From NCBI RefSeq assembly GCF_004382795.1, contig NZ_SMSG01000004.1:124001-188000 (forward strand): 64,000 nt of DNA, given 5' to 3'. Shown here piece after piece: positions 53,560 to 61,113 of this stretch. Under the pieces are notes generated by a model. That model had not been told where the DNA came from, made no database searches, and was given only the letters and a program-made list of their open reading frames with translations. This DNA comes from Cumulibacter soli (lineage in GTDB: Bacteria; Actinomycetota; Actinomycetes; Mycobacteriales; Antricoccaceae). Within the stretch, counting starts at the first letter, position 1. Each line of letters opens with the position of its first letter. The position numbers were made by a program, and so were the translations under genes.

Positions 53560-54375
53560 CTACGCGCCGAGCGATTCTTCGCGGCGTTGTCGCGGCGTAC
53601 GCAAGATCCACCGCGCAACCACATCGATCGCCAACCCCAGGACGCCGATCACCACGATCAGCGCTGTGATGTGGTGGTAGGCGAGCTGATCCTTCGCGTT
53701 GAGAATCTGGTATCCGAGCCCGCTGGTCACACCAAGCATCTCGGCGGGGACAAGCACGACCCAGCCCAACGCGACAGCGGACCGGATACCGCTGAGCGCA
53801 TGTGGCCGGACGGTCGGCAGCACCACGGTCCGCAACGCCTCGATCCTGCTCGCGCCGAGCGCACGCGCGACCGCACGATGGCCGGGGTCGACGGACCGTA
53901 CGCCGGCCGAGGTAGCGAGCAGAATCGGCCACACCGTGGTCAGCGCGACGAGCACGATCACCGGTAGGTCACCGATGCCGACCAGCACGATCACCAGCGG
54001 CGCCCAGGACAGCGGCGACACCATCCGCAGGAAACCGACCGCTGGCTGCGTCGCTCGCTCCAGCCAACCCACCGTGCCTACCGTCAATCCAGCCACGACG
54101 CCGATCACTACGGCAATCAGCAGACCGACGACCAGCCGCATTACCGAGGCCGACGCATCGTCAAGCAGTACTCCGGACTCCCACAGTTCCGACAACCCGG
54201 CCCAGGTACGCGCAGGTGAGAAGTCACGCACCAGTGGTCGATTGCCAAAGATGACCTCGGTCAGCAGGTACCAGATCGCGACGGCACCGATGATCCCCGC
54301 GATCGGGACCAGCAGACTTTCGGTACGGCGAGCCGTCGTGGACGCGACGCGCGGCGCGTCAGTCACCGTGCTCAC
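53560..54375 (-). CDS. ABC transporter permease, SsuC/TauC type
   Basis: A 271-residue permease with TM1 LLVPIAGIIGAVAIWYLL, GLLIAVVIGVVAGLTVG and VSPLSWAPLVIVLVGIGDLPVIVLVALTTVWPI. The coupling motif is VARALGASRIEALRTVVLPTVRPH, then SAVALGWVVLVPAEMLG. It clearly belongs to the sulfonate/nitrate/taurine type. It is the last gene of the operon behind leader 2 and overlaps the binding-protein gene by 4 nt. Confidence 0.9.
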   Translation of the reverse strand: MSTVTDAPRVASTTARRTESLLVPIAGIIGAVAIWYLLTEVIFGNRPLVRDFSPARTWAGLSELWESGVLLDDASASVMRLVVGLLIAVVIGVVAGLTVGTVGWLERATQPAVGFLRMVSPLSWAPLVIVLVGIGDLPVIVLVALTTVWPILLATSAGVRSVDPGHRAVARALGASRIEALRTVVLPTVRPHALSGIRSAVALGWVVLVPAEMLGVTSGLGYQILNAKDQLAYHHITALIVVIGVLGLAIDVVARWILRTPRQRREESLGA

Positions 54376-55550
54376 GGCTCGATCAACTCCTGCCGATCCG
54401 TCTTGCCCGAAGGCAATGCGTCCCCGCCGAGCGCGGCACGCGCGAACCTGTCATCGACCAGCCCGCCGTGCACAGCGTCACCGTCGGCGTCATCCAAGAA
54501 AGCCGTATCGCCGTCGATCGTCGTGGTGCGCATCTGTTCGACCAGTGCTTCGGTGTAACTGGCCATCGGGAAAGCGCTGAAGCCCAGGCGTTCGCCATGC
54601 CACTGCTCGTGCGTGGTGACATCGGCGTACGCCGCGGCATCACGAGTGAACACCTCACCTACCGCGGGCGTCGGCTGCGGGAGATACCCGCCCTCGGTCA
54701 GCAACGCGCCCATCTGCGGCCGATTCTCGTCGATCCACTGCTGCGCCTGCACGATCGCGGTGGTCAGCCCCTGCACCACATCGGGATCCTCGTTGATCAA
54801 CTCTTCGCGCACGACGATCGCGCAGCATGCGTGCTCTTTCCACACATCACCTAGAAAGCGCTCCACCCGGCCGATCCCCTGCTTCTCCGCGACAACACTG
54901 AACGGGTCGGCAACGACGTACCCACCGACCGTGCCGCCGGCGAGTGCGGCGACCATATCCGCCGGCGCCATGACGGCCAGCTGCACCGTTCCCTCGGATA
55001 CCGATGGCTGCTGACGTATCACCGGGGTCAGCCCTTCGGCGGCGAACATCCGCTGTAGCAGGATGTTGTGCACCGACCACCAATACGGGATCGCTACCGT
55101 GGTCCCCGCCAGCTGCGACAGATCACCGATATCGTTCGATACCGTCAACGCAGATCCGTTCACATGCCCCCAGGCGATCACCTTCAACGGCGTCTTCTTC
55201 GCCAACTTCAACTGAATCGCCAGCGGCATGAGCAAATGGACCGCGTCGACCTCGCCGATAGCGAAAGCCTGAGCGAGGGACTCCCAGCTACGAAAAAGCA
55301 CCGGCTCCGGAGCGTCGATTCCTTGCTTGGCAAGGAACCCGCCGTCGTACGCCGTCAACAGCGCCGCCGCGTCGGTGACCGGTAGATAACCGATGCGGAT
55401 GGCGCGCTTCGAACTGCCGGCGAGCGCGGGTGCCACGGCGTTCCAGGCGCCATAGCCGGCGAGCCCGCCAACGACCCCGGCGGCGGCCACGCGACTACCC
55501 AGCACCAGTGCGCGCCGCCGCGTCAGCAGGCGCCCGCGCAGCTCAGGCAT
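54372..55550 (-). CDS. ABC substrate-binding protein, NrtA/SsuA type, with Tat-like signal
   Basis: A 392-residue binding protein from the ATG at 55550, which overlaps the ATPase stop by 8 nt. The N-terminus LLTRRRALVLGSRVAAAG is a twin-arginine-like signal with Arg at about 11-13, followed by a hydrophobic stretch and ALAGSS. The mature part IRIGYLPVTDAAALLTAYDGGFLAKQG, FAIGEVDAVHLLMPLAIQL and AGTTVAIPYWWSVHNIL is the NrtA/CmpA-like form. A folded, perhaps cofactor- or metal-bound receptor exported by Tat is possible. The frame extends to 55703, but that part lies within the ATPase gene. Confidence 0.88.
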   Translation of the reverse strand: MPELRGRLLTRRRALVLGSRVAAAGVVGGLAGYGAWNAVAPALAGSSKRAIRIGYLPVTDAAALLTAYDGGFLAKQGIDAPEPVLFRSWESLAQAFAIGEVDAVHLLMPLAIQLKLAKKTPLKVIAWGHVNGSALTVSNDIGDLSQLAGTTVAIPYWWSVHNILLQRMFAAEGLTPVIRQQPSVSEGTVQLAVMAPADMVAALAGGTVGGYVVADPFSVVAEKQGIGRVERFLGDVWKEHACCAIVVREELINEDPDVVQGLTTAIVQAQQWIDENRPQMGALLTEGGYLPQPTPAVGEVFTRDAAAYADVTTHEQWHGERLGFSAFPMASYTEALVEQMRTTTIDGDTAFLDDADGDAVHGGLVDDRFARAALGGDALPSGKTDRQELIEP

Positions 55551-56268
55551 CGATGAGCACCTGCTCACGATCCCCCACACCAAAGGCATCGCGAATCTCG
55601 GCGCGCTGACGGTCGCGTTGGGCCTTATCCACACTCCAACGCCGCTCGATTGCACCGTCCGACAACAGCACGATCTCGTCGGCGAGCAGCAGCGCCTCAT
55701 CAATATCGTGCGTGACGATCACCGAGGTGAGTCCCTCATTGCGGCTCTCGACGCGAATCCACTCCTGCAGCGAGGATCGCGTCGCCGGATCAAGCGCGCT
55801 GAACGGCTCATCGAGCAACAGCAAGTCAGGCTGCACGGCCAGCGCGCGCCCGAACGAGACGCGCTGCGCTTGTCCGCCAGAAAGCTGGTCGGGATACCGA
55901 TCACGCAGATCACCGATCCCGAGCAGTTCCAGCAACTCATCAACCCTCGCCCGGTCGACGCCGTGGTTGCGGCGATACCCGAGTCCGAGAGCCACGTTTT
56001 GTCGCACGGTTAACCAGTCGAACAACAGCGGGCGCTGGTACACGACCGCGCGGCGATAGTCGCCGTGCTCACTGGTGAGCTCGACGGCGCCCGCATCGGG
56101 CGCCAGCTCGCCGTCCAGCACCCGAAGCAGGGTCGACTTTCCGGCGCCACTGCGCCCCAACACCACGGTCTGGGACCCCTGCTGAAGGTCGAGGCTGAGC
56201 CCGCGCAGCACCTGCTCGCCGCCGAGCACCAGGTGAACGTCTACGAGTCGAGCGACGCTAGCTCCCAT
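55543..56268 (-). CDS. ABC transporter ATPase, SsuB type
   Basis: A 241-residue ATPase: Walker A GRSGAGKSTLL, Q-loop VVYQRPLLFDWLTV, signature LSGGQAQRVSFGRAL, Walker B LLLLDEPFSALDPATR, switch VIVTHDIDEALLLADE. The ATG at 56268 has GGAAGGA 8 nt upstream and overlaps the flavoprotein gene by 28 nt. In-frame sequence up to 56478 lies inside that gene and is not used. Confidence 0.9.
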   Translation of the reverse strand: MGASVARLVDVHLVLGGEQVLRGLSLDLQQGSQTVVLGRSGAGKSTLLRVLDGELAPDAGAVELTSEHGDYRRAVVYQRPLLFDWLTVRQNVALGLGYRRNHGVDRARVDELLELLGIGDLRDRYPDQLSGGQAQRVSFGRALAVQPDLLLLDEPFSALDPATRSSLQEWIRVESRNEGLTSVIVTHDIDEALLLADEIVLLSDGAIERRWSVDKAQRDRQRAEIRDAFGVGDREQVLIDA

Positions 56269-57335
56269 CGAAGCTGTCCTTCCGAGGGCGATTGCACGGG
56301 TAAGAACGCGGCTTCGCGGAATCGGCGCGATGTGCCGCTCGCAGCGACGTATCCGCGCCCACCGGCGAGGGTCGCCTCGAGCCGAGTCGCCTCGCCAGCG
56401 ACAACGCTCGCATCCAGACGCAACTGCACGAAGTCGCGCGGCGTCGCAGAGCCCAGCGCTGTGCTGAGTTGCCGCCACCGCTGCTCGATTTCGGCGACCT
56501 GCGCGCAGACCGCTTCGTATCGCGGCACCAGTCCCTCGTTGCCGGCGCGTTCGATGAGGACCTCGGCCTCACGCGCGGAGCGCCGGGAGATTCCGACGCA
56601 GAACGCCGACTGCAGCACCATGAAGGTCGGTCGGTACGCCCGCGCCGAATCGGCGAACGTCCAACTGAGCACCGCATCGGCCGGAATACGCACTCCACTC
56701 AGACTGACCGACCCGGACGCGGTGGCGTTCAACGCAAGCAGGCCCTCGACGTACCGCACGTCGACGCCGAGATCACCGACGCGGACCCACAGCACCACCC
56801 GACGGCCGTCGTCCAATGCAACAGGCAACACGACGACCGCGCCCGGGACCAGATTCGACGCCCAACGGATCTGCCCGTCGATCACGATCTCGGCGCCCTC
56901 GACGCGTCCGGTGATTCCGAGCGGTTCGATACCCGCCAGCGCCTTCATACCGGCAGCCATCGCGCTCGAGCCGATGATCTCGCCCGATCGCAACCCTGCC
57001 AGCGTGGCGTCGTTCAGCGCGTTGCGCTGCCCACGGGCAAAGAAATCGAGCACCATCCGATGCGCCCACAGACTGAACGCACTACTCATGCACTCCTCGG
57101 CCAGCAGCGCAATCAGCTCAGCGCTACCGGTCACGTCCGCCTCGGCAGACAACGGGTCGGCGATCGAATCGATGCCGAGATCCAGCAAGCCACGCCCGCC
57201 CAGGTCAGCGAGCCGCTCAGTCGTCTGAGCGTCTCCGCTGTCAATCCGGGCCACCGATTCGGCGAGCACCGCGCGCAGGTCGTCAGCGGCGTGACGCACC
57301 CGCGCGAGGCCCTCCGACGTCGTCGTCACGCTCAT
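56241..57335 (-). CDS. Acyl-CoA-dehydrogenase-fold flavoprotein linked to sulfonate transport
   Basis: A 364-residue member of the acyl-CoA dehydrogenase fold. Recognisable parts are LAEECMSSAFSLWAHRMV (helical N-domain), GSSAMAAGMKALAG, VDGQIRWASNLVPGAVVVLP-like beta domain, SGVRIPADAVLSW, and the C-terminal GGRGYVAASGTSRRFREAAFLPVQSPSEG. The usual FEGT(S/N)xxQ Glu is absent. It lies in an operon with SsuABC-like genes and a sulfur-type leader. Flavin monooxygenases of this fold (DszC/SfnC-like) cleave or oxidise organosulfur compounds, so a monooxygenase role is a fair guess. Confidence 0.75.
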   Translation of the reverse strand: MSVTTTSEGLARVRHAADDLRAVLAESVARIDSGDAQTTERLADLGGRGLLDLGIDSIADPLSAEADVTGSAELIALLAEECMSSAFSLWAHRMVLDFFARGQRNALNDATLAGLRSGEIIGSSAMAAGMKALAGIEPLGITGRVEGAEIVIDGQIRWASNLVPGAVVVLPVALDDGRRVVLWVRVGDLGVDVRYVEGLLALNATASGSVSLSGVRIPADAVLSWTFADSARAYRPTFMVLQSAFCVGISRRSAREAEVLIERAGNEGLVPRYEAVCAQVAEIEQRWRQLSTALGSATPRDFVQLRLDASVVAGEATRLEATLAGGRGYVAASGTSRRFREAAFLPVQSPSEGQLRWELASLDS

Positions 57336-57889
57336 GGCGCACTCGGCGCAGGAACGTTCGAGTTCAATGCGTGCAGCCGGTCGATGGGCGTGGAGACGAT
57401 CTCACGGGCGCGTACCACGGCGTCCGCGTCCGGCGCGTTGTAGAGGCACAAGCACTTATCGACGTCCTCCCGCACGTAGGTACGCAGGAACGAAACCTCC
57501 GGGATCTCGGCGTACAACGGCGACTTCTCCTTCTTGCGCGCCAGGTAGGTGTCCATGTCGATGCCGTCCGGGATATCCCATTCGACGAGGTAACCGGCCT
57601 CGGGGCGGCTCGCCTTGAGGTCGGCGAGATCGGCTCCGACCAGCCGGACCGAATCGGGCCCGGTGACCTCAGTGGTGCCGTCGATGCTCAGCACCTCAGC
57701 ACCGAGCGAGGTGAGGTCCGGCGCCTCGAAAACGATGAACACCCGGTCGGCGCTCGCGGTCACCTCGGCTTCGATCAATTCGGCATTAGCGGCTGCCGCG
57801 CGCACCGCGGCCTGCTCGATGATCTTGCGAGCCGCGTCGGGCGTCTGGGTAGCGGGGACGATCTCGACGAGGGCGAGCGAGCTGGGCAT
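57332..57889 (-). CDS. DUF4242 domain protein
   Basis: A 185-residue protein from the ATG at 57889 with AAGGAG 6 nt upstream; in-frame sequence to 58003 is rejected. The second half, EIPEVSFLRTYVREDVDKCLCLYNAPD with ADAVVRAREIVSTPIDRL, matches DUF4242, small ferredoxin-fold proteins of unknown function. The first half has a similar alternating pattern (MPSSLALVEIVPATQTPDAA), so it may be an internal duplication. It is the first structural gene after leader 2, overlapping the flavoprotein gene by 4 nt. It has a Cys pair, C-L-C. Confidence 0.75.
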   Translation of the reverse strand: MPSSLALVEIVPATQTPDAARKIIEQAAVRAAAANAELIEAEVTASADRVFIVFEAPDLTSLGAEVLSIDGTTEVTGPDSVRLVGADLADLKASRPEAGYLVEWDIPDGIDMDTYLARKKEKSPLYAEIPEVSFLRTYVREDVDKCLCLYNAPDADAVVRAREIVSTPIDRLHALNSNVPAPSAP

Positions 57890-57921
57890 GGACTTCTCCT
57901 TGGATAGAGGGGGTGTTCTTT

Positions 57922-58112
57922 GGCTAGCGGTGTTACGTGGCGGCGTTGAGGTATCGCAGACAGCGACCTCGAAGGCCTGTTGAGGTGGCAGTACTACGCG
58001 CAATAACGGTGATTGGACCGGTCCGGGGACGCGACCTATCGCGGGCGGTGCGCTGCAGAAATGGTGCCGAGGGGCTAGGCAGCCTCAACGGCTAGCGACA
58101 GAGGTCGCTAGC
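57922..58112 (-). promoter_or_regulatory. Leader-2 attenuation region with mutually exclusive pairings
   Basis: The leader end forms a 9-nt-arm hairpin GCTAGCGAC/GTCGCTAGC (58091-58099, 58104-58112). Just past the stop, GTTGAGG (minus strand, 58083-58089) can pair with CCTCAAC copies corresponding to plus-strand GTTGAGG at 57979-57985 and 57945-57951. A further copy of GGCTAGCG lies at 57922-57929, close to the ribosome site of the DUF4242 gene, and can pair with the leader hairpin arm. These alternatives fit attenuation. Confidence 0.5.
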
Positions 58113-58163
58113 GGTGAGCAGGAGATCGACGGTGAAGCGGCGTACGGCGACGAAAGACTTCAT
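58092..58163 (-). CDS. Cysteine-containing leader peptide 2 (attenuator of the 57889-53560 operon)
   Basis: A 23-codon ORF from ATG at 58163 to TAG at 58092-58094. The peptide begins MKSFVAVRRFTVDL and ends with TASDLCR. It aligns with leader 1 at S-F, AVRRF, DL, TAS and LCR, with no gap across the core. GGGGAG is 11 nt before the ATG. The Leu-Cys-Arg-stop codons are inside a 9-nt-arm hairpin with a 4-nt loop. It is followed 202 nt later by the DUF4242 gene. Cys as the last-but-one residue suits a sensor of charged Cys-tRNA. Confidence 0.82.
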   Translation of the reverse strand: MKSFVAVRRFTVDLLLTASDLCR

Positions 58164-58381
58164 GTCGACGGCCACTCCCCTCGCTCGGCGGGGTTATCGC
58201 TGGACCCCGAAAGACGTACCAAATAGTGTATGCGGACAGCCAAGACAGCGACAAGAATCGTTCCTTGAATCACCCCAACCGTGAGCCCGAACCGAAAACC
58301 GAATACGATTCGGTCTTAGGGCGCGAAGCGCGGCGCGTGCGCCCGTCACACCAAACGAGTCCAGACTCAGGAGCCAATTCC
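58164..58381. other. Divergent promoter region between leader 2 and the FadE pair
   Basis: This 218-nt stretch must hold promoters for both directions. I see no convincing operator palindrome. In-frame sequence upstream of 58382 is open but lacks acyl-CoA dehydrogenase similarity. Confidence 0.5.
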
Positions 58382-59575
58382 ATGGACCAGCTGTACAGCA
58401 AGGAAGAGCGCGAGTTCGCCGAGCAGATGCGTGAGTTCTACCGCACGAAGATTCCGAAGGAAATTCGTGAGATGAACGCGCGCGGTGAGATCAATGGCAA
58501 GGAGCCGATCGTCACCACCCAGAAGATCCTGAATGAGCACGGCTACGCCGTGCCCAACTGGCCCGTCGAATGGGGCGGTCAGGACTGGACCCCGGTGCAG
58601 CGGCACATTTGGCTCCAGGAGATGGAGCTCGCGAACGTCCCGCAGCCACTGGCCTTCAACGCGTCCATGGTCGGCCCAGTGATCGCACAGTTCGGGTCAC
58701 AGGAGATCAAGGAGCGGTTCCTGCCGAAGACCGCGAACCTCGACATCTGGTGGTCGCAGGGCTTCTCCGAGCCGGACGCCGGTTCGGACCTCGCCGGGCT
58801 GAAGACCACCGCCGTCCGCGACGGCGACAAGTACATCGTCAATGGCCAGAAGACCTGGACCACGCTCGGCCAGTACGGCGACTGGATCTTCATGTTGGTC
58901 CGCACCAACCCGGATGTGAAGAAGCAGCTCGGTATCTCGTTCTTGCTGATCGATATGAAGTCGCCGGGCGTCACCGTTCGCCCGATTCAGCTGATCGACG
59001 GCGGCCATGAAGTCAACGAAGTCTTCTTCGACAACGTCGAGGTCCCCGTGGAGAACCTCGTCGGCGAGGAAAACGCCGGCTGGTCGTACGCGAAATTCCT
59101 GCTGGGCAACGAGCGCACCGGCATCGCCCGCGTCGGTACCTCCAAGACCCGCATCGCGCGCCTGAAGCAGTACGCCGCCAACACCCGCACCAAGCGCGGC
59201 ACGCTGCTGGACGAGCCGCTGTTCGCAGAGCGCCTGACCAAGGTCGAGGTGGAACTGCAGGCACTGGAAATGACCCAGCTGCGCATCCTGTCGACGCAGG
59301 CCGCCGGCGCCGACAAGCCGGACCCGCGTTCCTCGGTGCTGAAGCTCGTCGGCTCGCGTTTGCAGCAGAACATCACCGAGCTCCTGGTAGATGTCGTCGG
59401 CCCTGACGCCCTCTACTTCCGCGACAGCTACGACGCCCCGGACGGCTTCTCGGCCGTTCCCGAGGGCGCCGTCGACGCGCTCCCGACGTACTTCAACTTC
59501 CGCAAGGTCACCATCTACGGCGGTTCGTCCGAGGTGCAGCGCGGAATCATCTCCAAGGCCATCCTGGGCCTCTAG
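58382..59575 (+). CDS. Acyl-CoA dehydrogenase, FadE type (first of a pair)
   Basis: A 397-residue flavoprotein from the ATG at 58382 (AGGAG 8 nt upstream). Seen: WPVEWGGQDWTPVQRHIW, WSQGFSEPDAGSDLAGL, GQKTWTTLGQYGDWIFMLVRT, LLGNERTGIARVGTSK, and the end TIYGGSSEVQRGIISKAILGL. The usual catalytic Glu of EGTSE is Gly here, as in many FadE subunits whose base lies elsewhere. It is followed 34 nt later by a second FadE gene. Such adjacent genes encode alpha2beta2 acyl-CoA dehydrogenases in actinobacterial sterol/fatty acid catabolism. Confidence 0.9.
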   Translation: MDQLYSKEEREFAEQMREFYRTKIPKEIREMNARGEINGKEPIVTTQKILNEHGYAVPNWPVEWGGQDWTPVQRHIWLQEMELANVPQPLAFNASMVGPVIAQFGSQEIKERFLPKTANLDIWWSQGFSEPDAGSDLAGLKTTAVRDGDKYIVNGQKTWTTLGQYGDWIFMLVRTNPDVKKQLGISFLLIDMKSPGVTVRPIQLIDGGHEVNEVFFDNVEVPVENLVGEENAGWSYAKFLLGNERTGIARVGTSKTRIARLKQYAANTRTKRGTLLDEPLFAERLTKVEVELQALEMTQLRILSTQAAGADKPDPRSSVLKLVGSRLQQNITELLVDVVGPDALYFRDSYDAPDGFSAVPEGAVDALPTYFNFRKVTIYGGSSEVQRGIISKAILGL

Positions 59576-59609
59576 CCGACTGACTTAGAAGAAACTAGGA
59601 GCTTTCAAA

Positions 59610-60737
59610 GTGGATCTCGAACTCACTGATGAGCAGCGCGAACTCGCGCAGACCGTCGGTCGCATGATGAAGGAGCACTACGACGCCGAGAAGCGCGACG
59701 TAGTGCTGAAGTCCGAGTTGGGCTACAGCGACGAAATGTGGGGACGGTACGCCGAACTCGGCGCCCTCGCATTGCCATTCGCCGAGGAAGTCGGCGGCGC
59801 AGGGATGGGCTTCGGCGAGGTTGCCGTCGTCCTCGAAGAGTTCGGCAAGGCGCTCGCGCTCGAGCCGTACATCTCCACCGTTCTGCTGGCCGGCGGGCTG
59901 ATCGACGCCGCCGGCAGCGACGAGCAGAAGGCCGAACTACTCGGCGGTATCGGCGAAGGATCGCGCAAGGTTGCTTTCGCGGCACAGGAGCCCGGCAGCC
60001 GTTATGACGTCAGCGCCCCGCAGACCAAGGCCTCCGGCTCGGGTGAGGCCTACACCGTCTCCGGCGAGAAGCAGGGCGTACTCGGAGGCGACAGCGCCGA
60101 CACGCTGATCGTGTCGGCCGCGGTGGACGGCGAAGTCGGCCTATTCATCGTGGACGCGAACGGCGCCGGGGTCACCAAGTCCGCGCTGAAGCAGGCCGAT
60201 GGTTTCGGTGCGGCGAATGTGCTACTTAGCGACGCCCCAGCCCAGCGCCTCGGTTCCGGTGACGCCTCGGCGATCATCACCAAGGCCGTCGATGTCGCTA
60301 CCGCCGGTCTGTGCGCGGAGGCAGTCGGCGCGATGGAGTCGGCACTGACCATGACCGCGGGCTACTTGAATACCCGCGTGCAGTTCGGTCGTCCGATCGG
60401 CGTGAACCAGGCACTGCAGCACCGCGCCTCGGATATGTACGCTTCGCTCGAACTGGCGAAGTCGATGGCGCTGTTCGCGCGCCTCGCGGCCACGTCGTAC
60501 GGCGAGAACAGCCACCGCGACATCGTCGCGGCGAAGATCCAGATCAACGAATGCGCGAAGCACATCGCGGAGGAGTCGATCCAGATGCACGGCGGTATCG
60601 GTATGACGATGGAATACCCGATCGGCCACTTCGCCAAGCGGCTGACTGTCATCGCGCGCTCGTTCAACGATCAGGATGGCTTGATCGAAGAACTGGCGTC
60701 CGCCGGCGGCCTCCTGGCGGCTTCCGCCGAGGTCTAG
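59610..60737 (+). CDS. Acyl-CoA dehydrogenase, FadE type (second of a pair)
   Basis: A 375-residue partner. The opening MDLELTDEQRELAQTVGRMMKEHYDAEKRD, the loop VGGAGMGFGEVAVVLEEFGKAL, a divergent beta domain (AAQEPGSRYDVSAPQT) and the C-terminal RVQFGRPIGVNQALQHRASDMY and IQMHGGIGMTMEYPIGHFAKR are typical of the smaller, less conserved subunit in FadE heterotetramers. The GTG start follows AGGAG. A strong terminator ends the pair at 60753-60786. Confidence 0.88.
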   Translation: MDLELTDEQRELAQTVGRMMKEHYDAEKRDVVLKSELGYSDEMWGRYAELGALALPFAEEVGGAGMGFGEVAVVLEEFGKALALEPYISTVLLAGGLIDAAGSDEQKAELLGGIGEGSRKVAFAAQEPGSRYDVSAPQTKASGSGEAYTVSGEKQGVLGGDSADTLIVSAAVDGEVGLFIVDANGAGVTKSALKQADGFGAANVLLSDAPAQRLGSGDASAIITKAVDVATAGLCAEAVGAMESALTMTAGYLNTRVQFGRPIGVNQALQHRASDMYASLELAKSMALFARLAATSYGENSHRDIVAAKIQINECAKHIAEESIQMHGGIGMTMEYPIGHFAKRLTVIARSFNDQDGLIEELASAGGLLAASAEV

Positions 60738-60752
60738 TCCGGTAGTCATCAA

Positions 60753-60786
60753 CGGCCCCGGTTCCGCCACTGCGGAACCGGGGCCG
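60753..60786 (+). terminator. Terminator after the FadE pair
   Basis: Perfect 15-nt arms (60753-60767, 60772-60786) with loop CACT lie 15 nt past the stop. The tail CTGTGTGT is only weakly T-rich. Confidence 0.75.
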
Positions 60787-60800
60787 CTGTGTGTCCGGGT

Positions 60801-60922
60801 CTACAAGAGATTGGGTCCGCCTCGGTTCTGCAGAGATTGCTGCCTCGGTTCAACACAGGCTTTGCTTTGGTTCCGCACAGACCTTGCTGCCTCGCTTCCG
60901 CACAGATCTTGCTCGCTCGGCT
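60801..60922. repeat. Five degenerate tandem repeats of 22-27 nt
   Basis: Units start at 60801, 60828, 60851, 60873 and 60898. The clearest two begin CCGCACAGA.CTTGCT; others keep CAGA.TTGCTGCCTCGGTT. They lead straight into hairpin copy B. No gene in the 376-nt gap 60738-61113. Confidence 0.6.
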
Positions 60923-61001
60923 CTGCAAAAGACGCAGGAAAATCGAGTAGGCATCGCGCAGAGGCGGATGCCTAGCCATTTTCTCTGCGTTTTTGGTGGC
61001 G
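60923..61001. repeat. Long-hairpin intergenic repeat, copy B
   Basis: Outer arms ACGCAGGAAAAT (60932-60943) pair with ATTTTCTCTGCGT (60978-60990, one bulge), and inner arms AGGCATC/GATGCCT (60949-60955, 60967-60973). A T5 run (60990-60994) ends it. It matches copy A at 37187-37267 in order, spacing and most bases. A 28-nt pair of direct repeats follows at 60991-61018 and 61021-61048 (TTTTGG.GGCGCTAC and CGAAG.TCG). Confidence 0.7.
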
Positions 61002-61113
61002 CTACGCCGCGAAGCTCGTTTTTTGGCGGCGCTACTCGGCGAAGTTCGGGGGCCCGCAGACGTACGCCGCACGCGATACGCTGCCGAGAACTTTCGATAA
61101 GCCTGGAGGCACC

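Noticed and set aside
58083-58163. Riboswitch (for example SAM type) upstream of the DUF4242 gene
   Set aside because: The conserved block shared with 53254-53331 translates to a related peptide with start and stop in both copies, and the differences suit codons and hairpin pairing better than a fixed aptamer.
58226-58381. 52-codon upstream extension of the first FadE gene
   Set aside because: No similarity to the family; AGGAG precedes the ATG at 58382 and the N-terminus there is typical.
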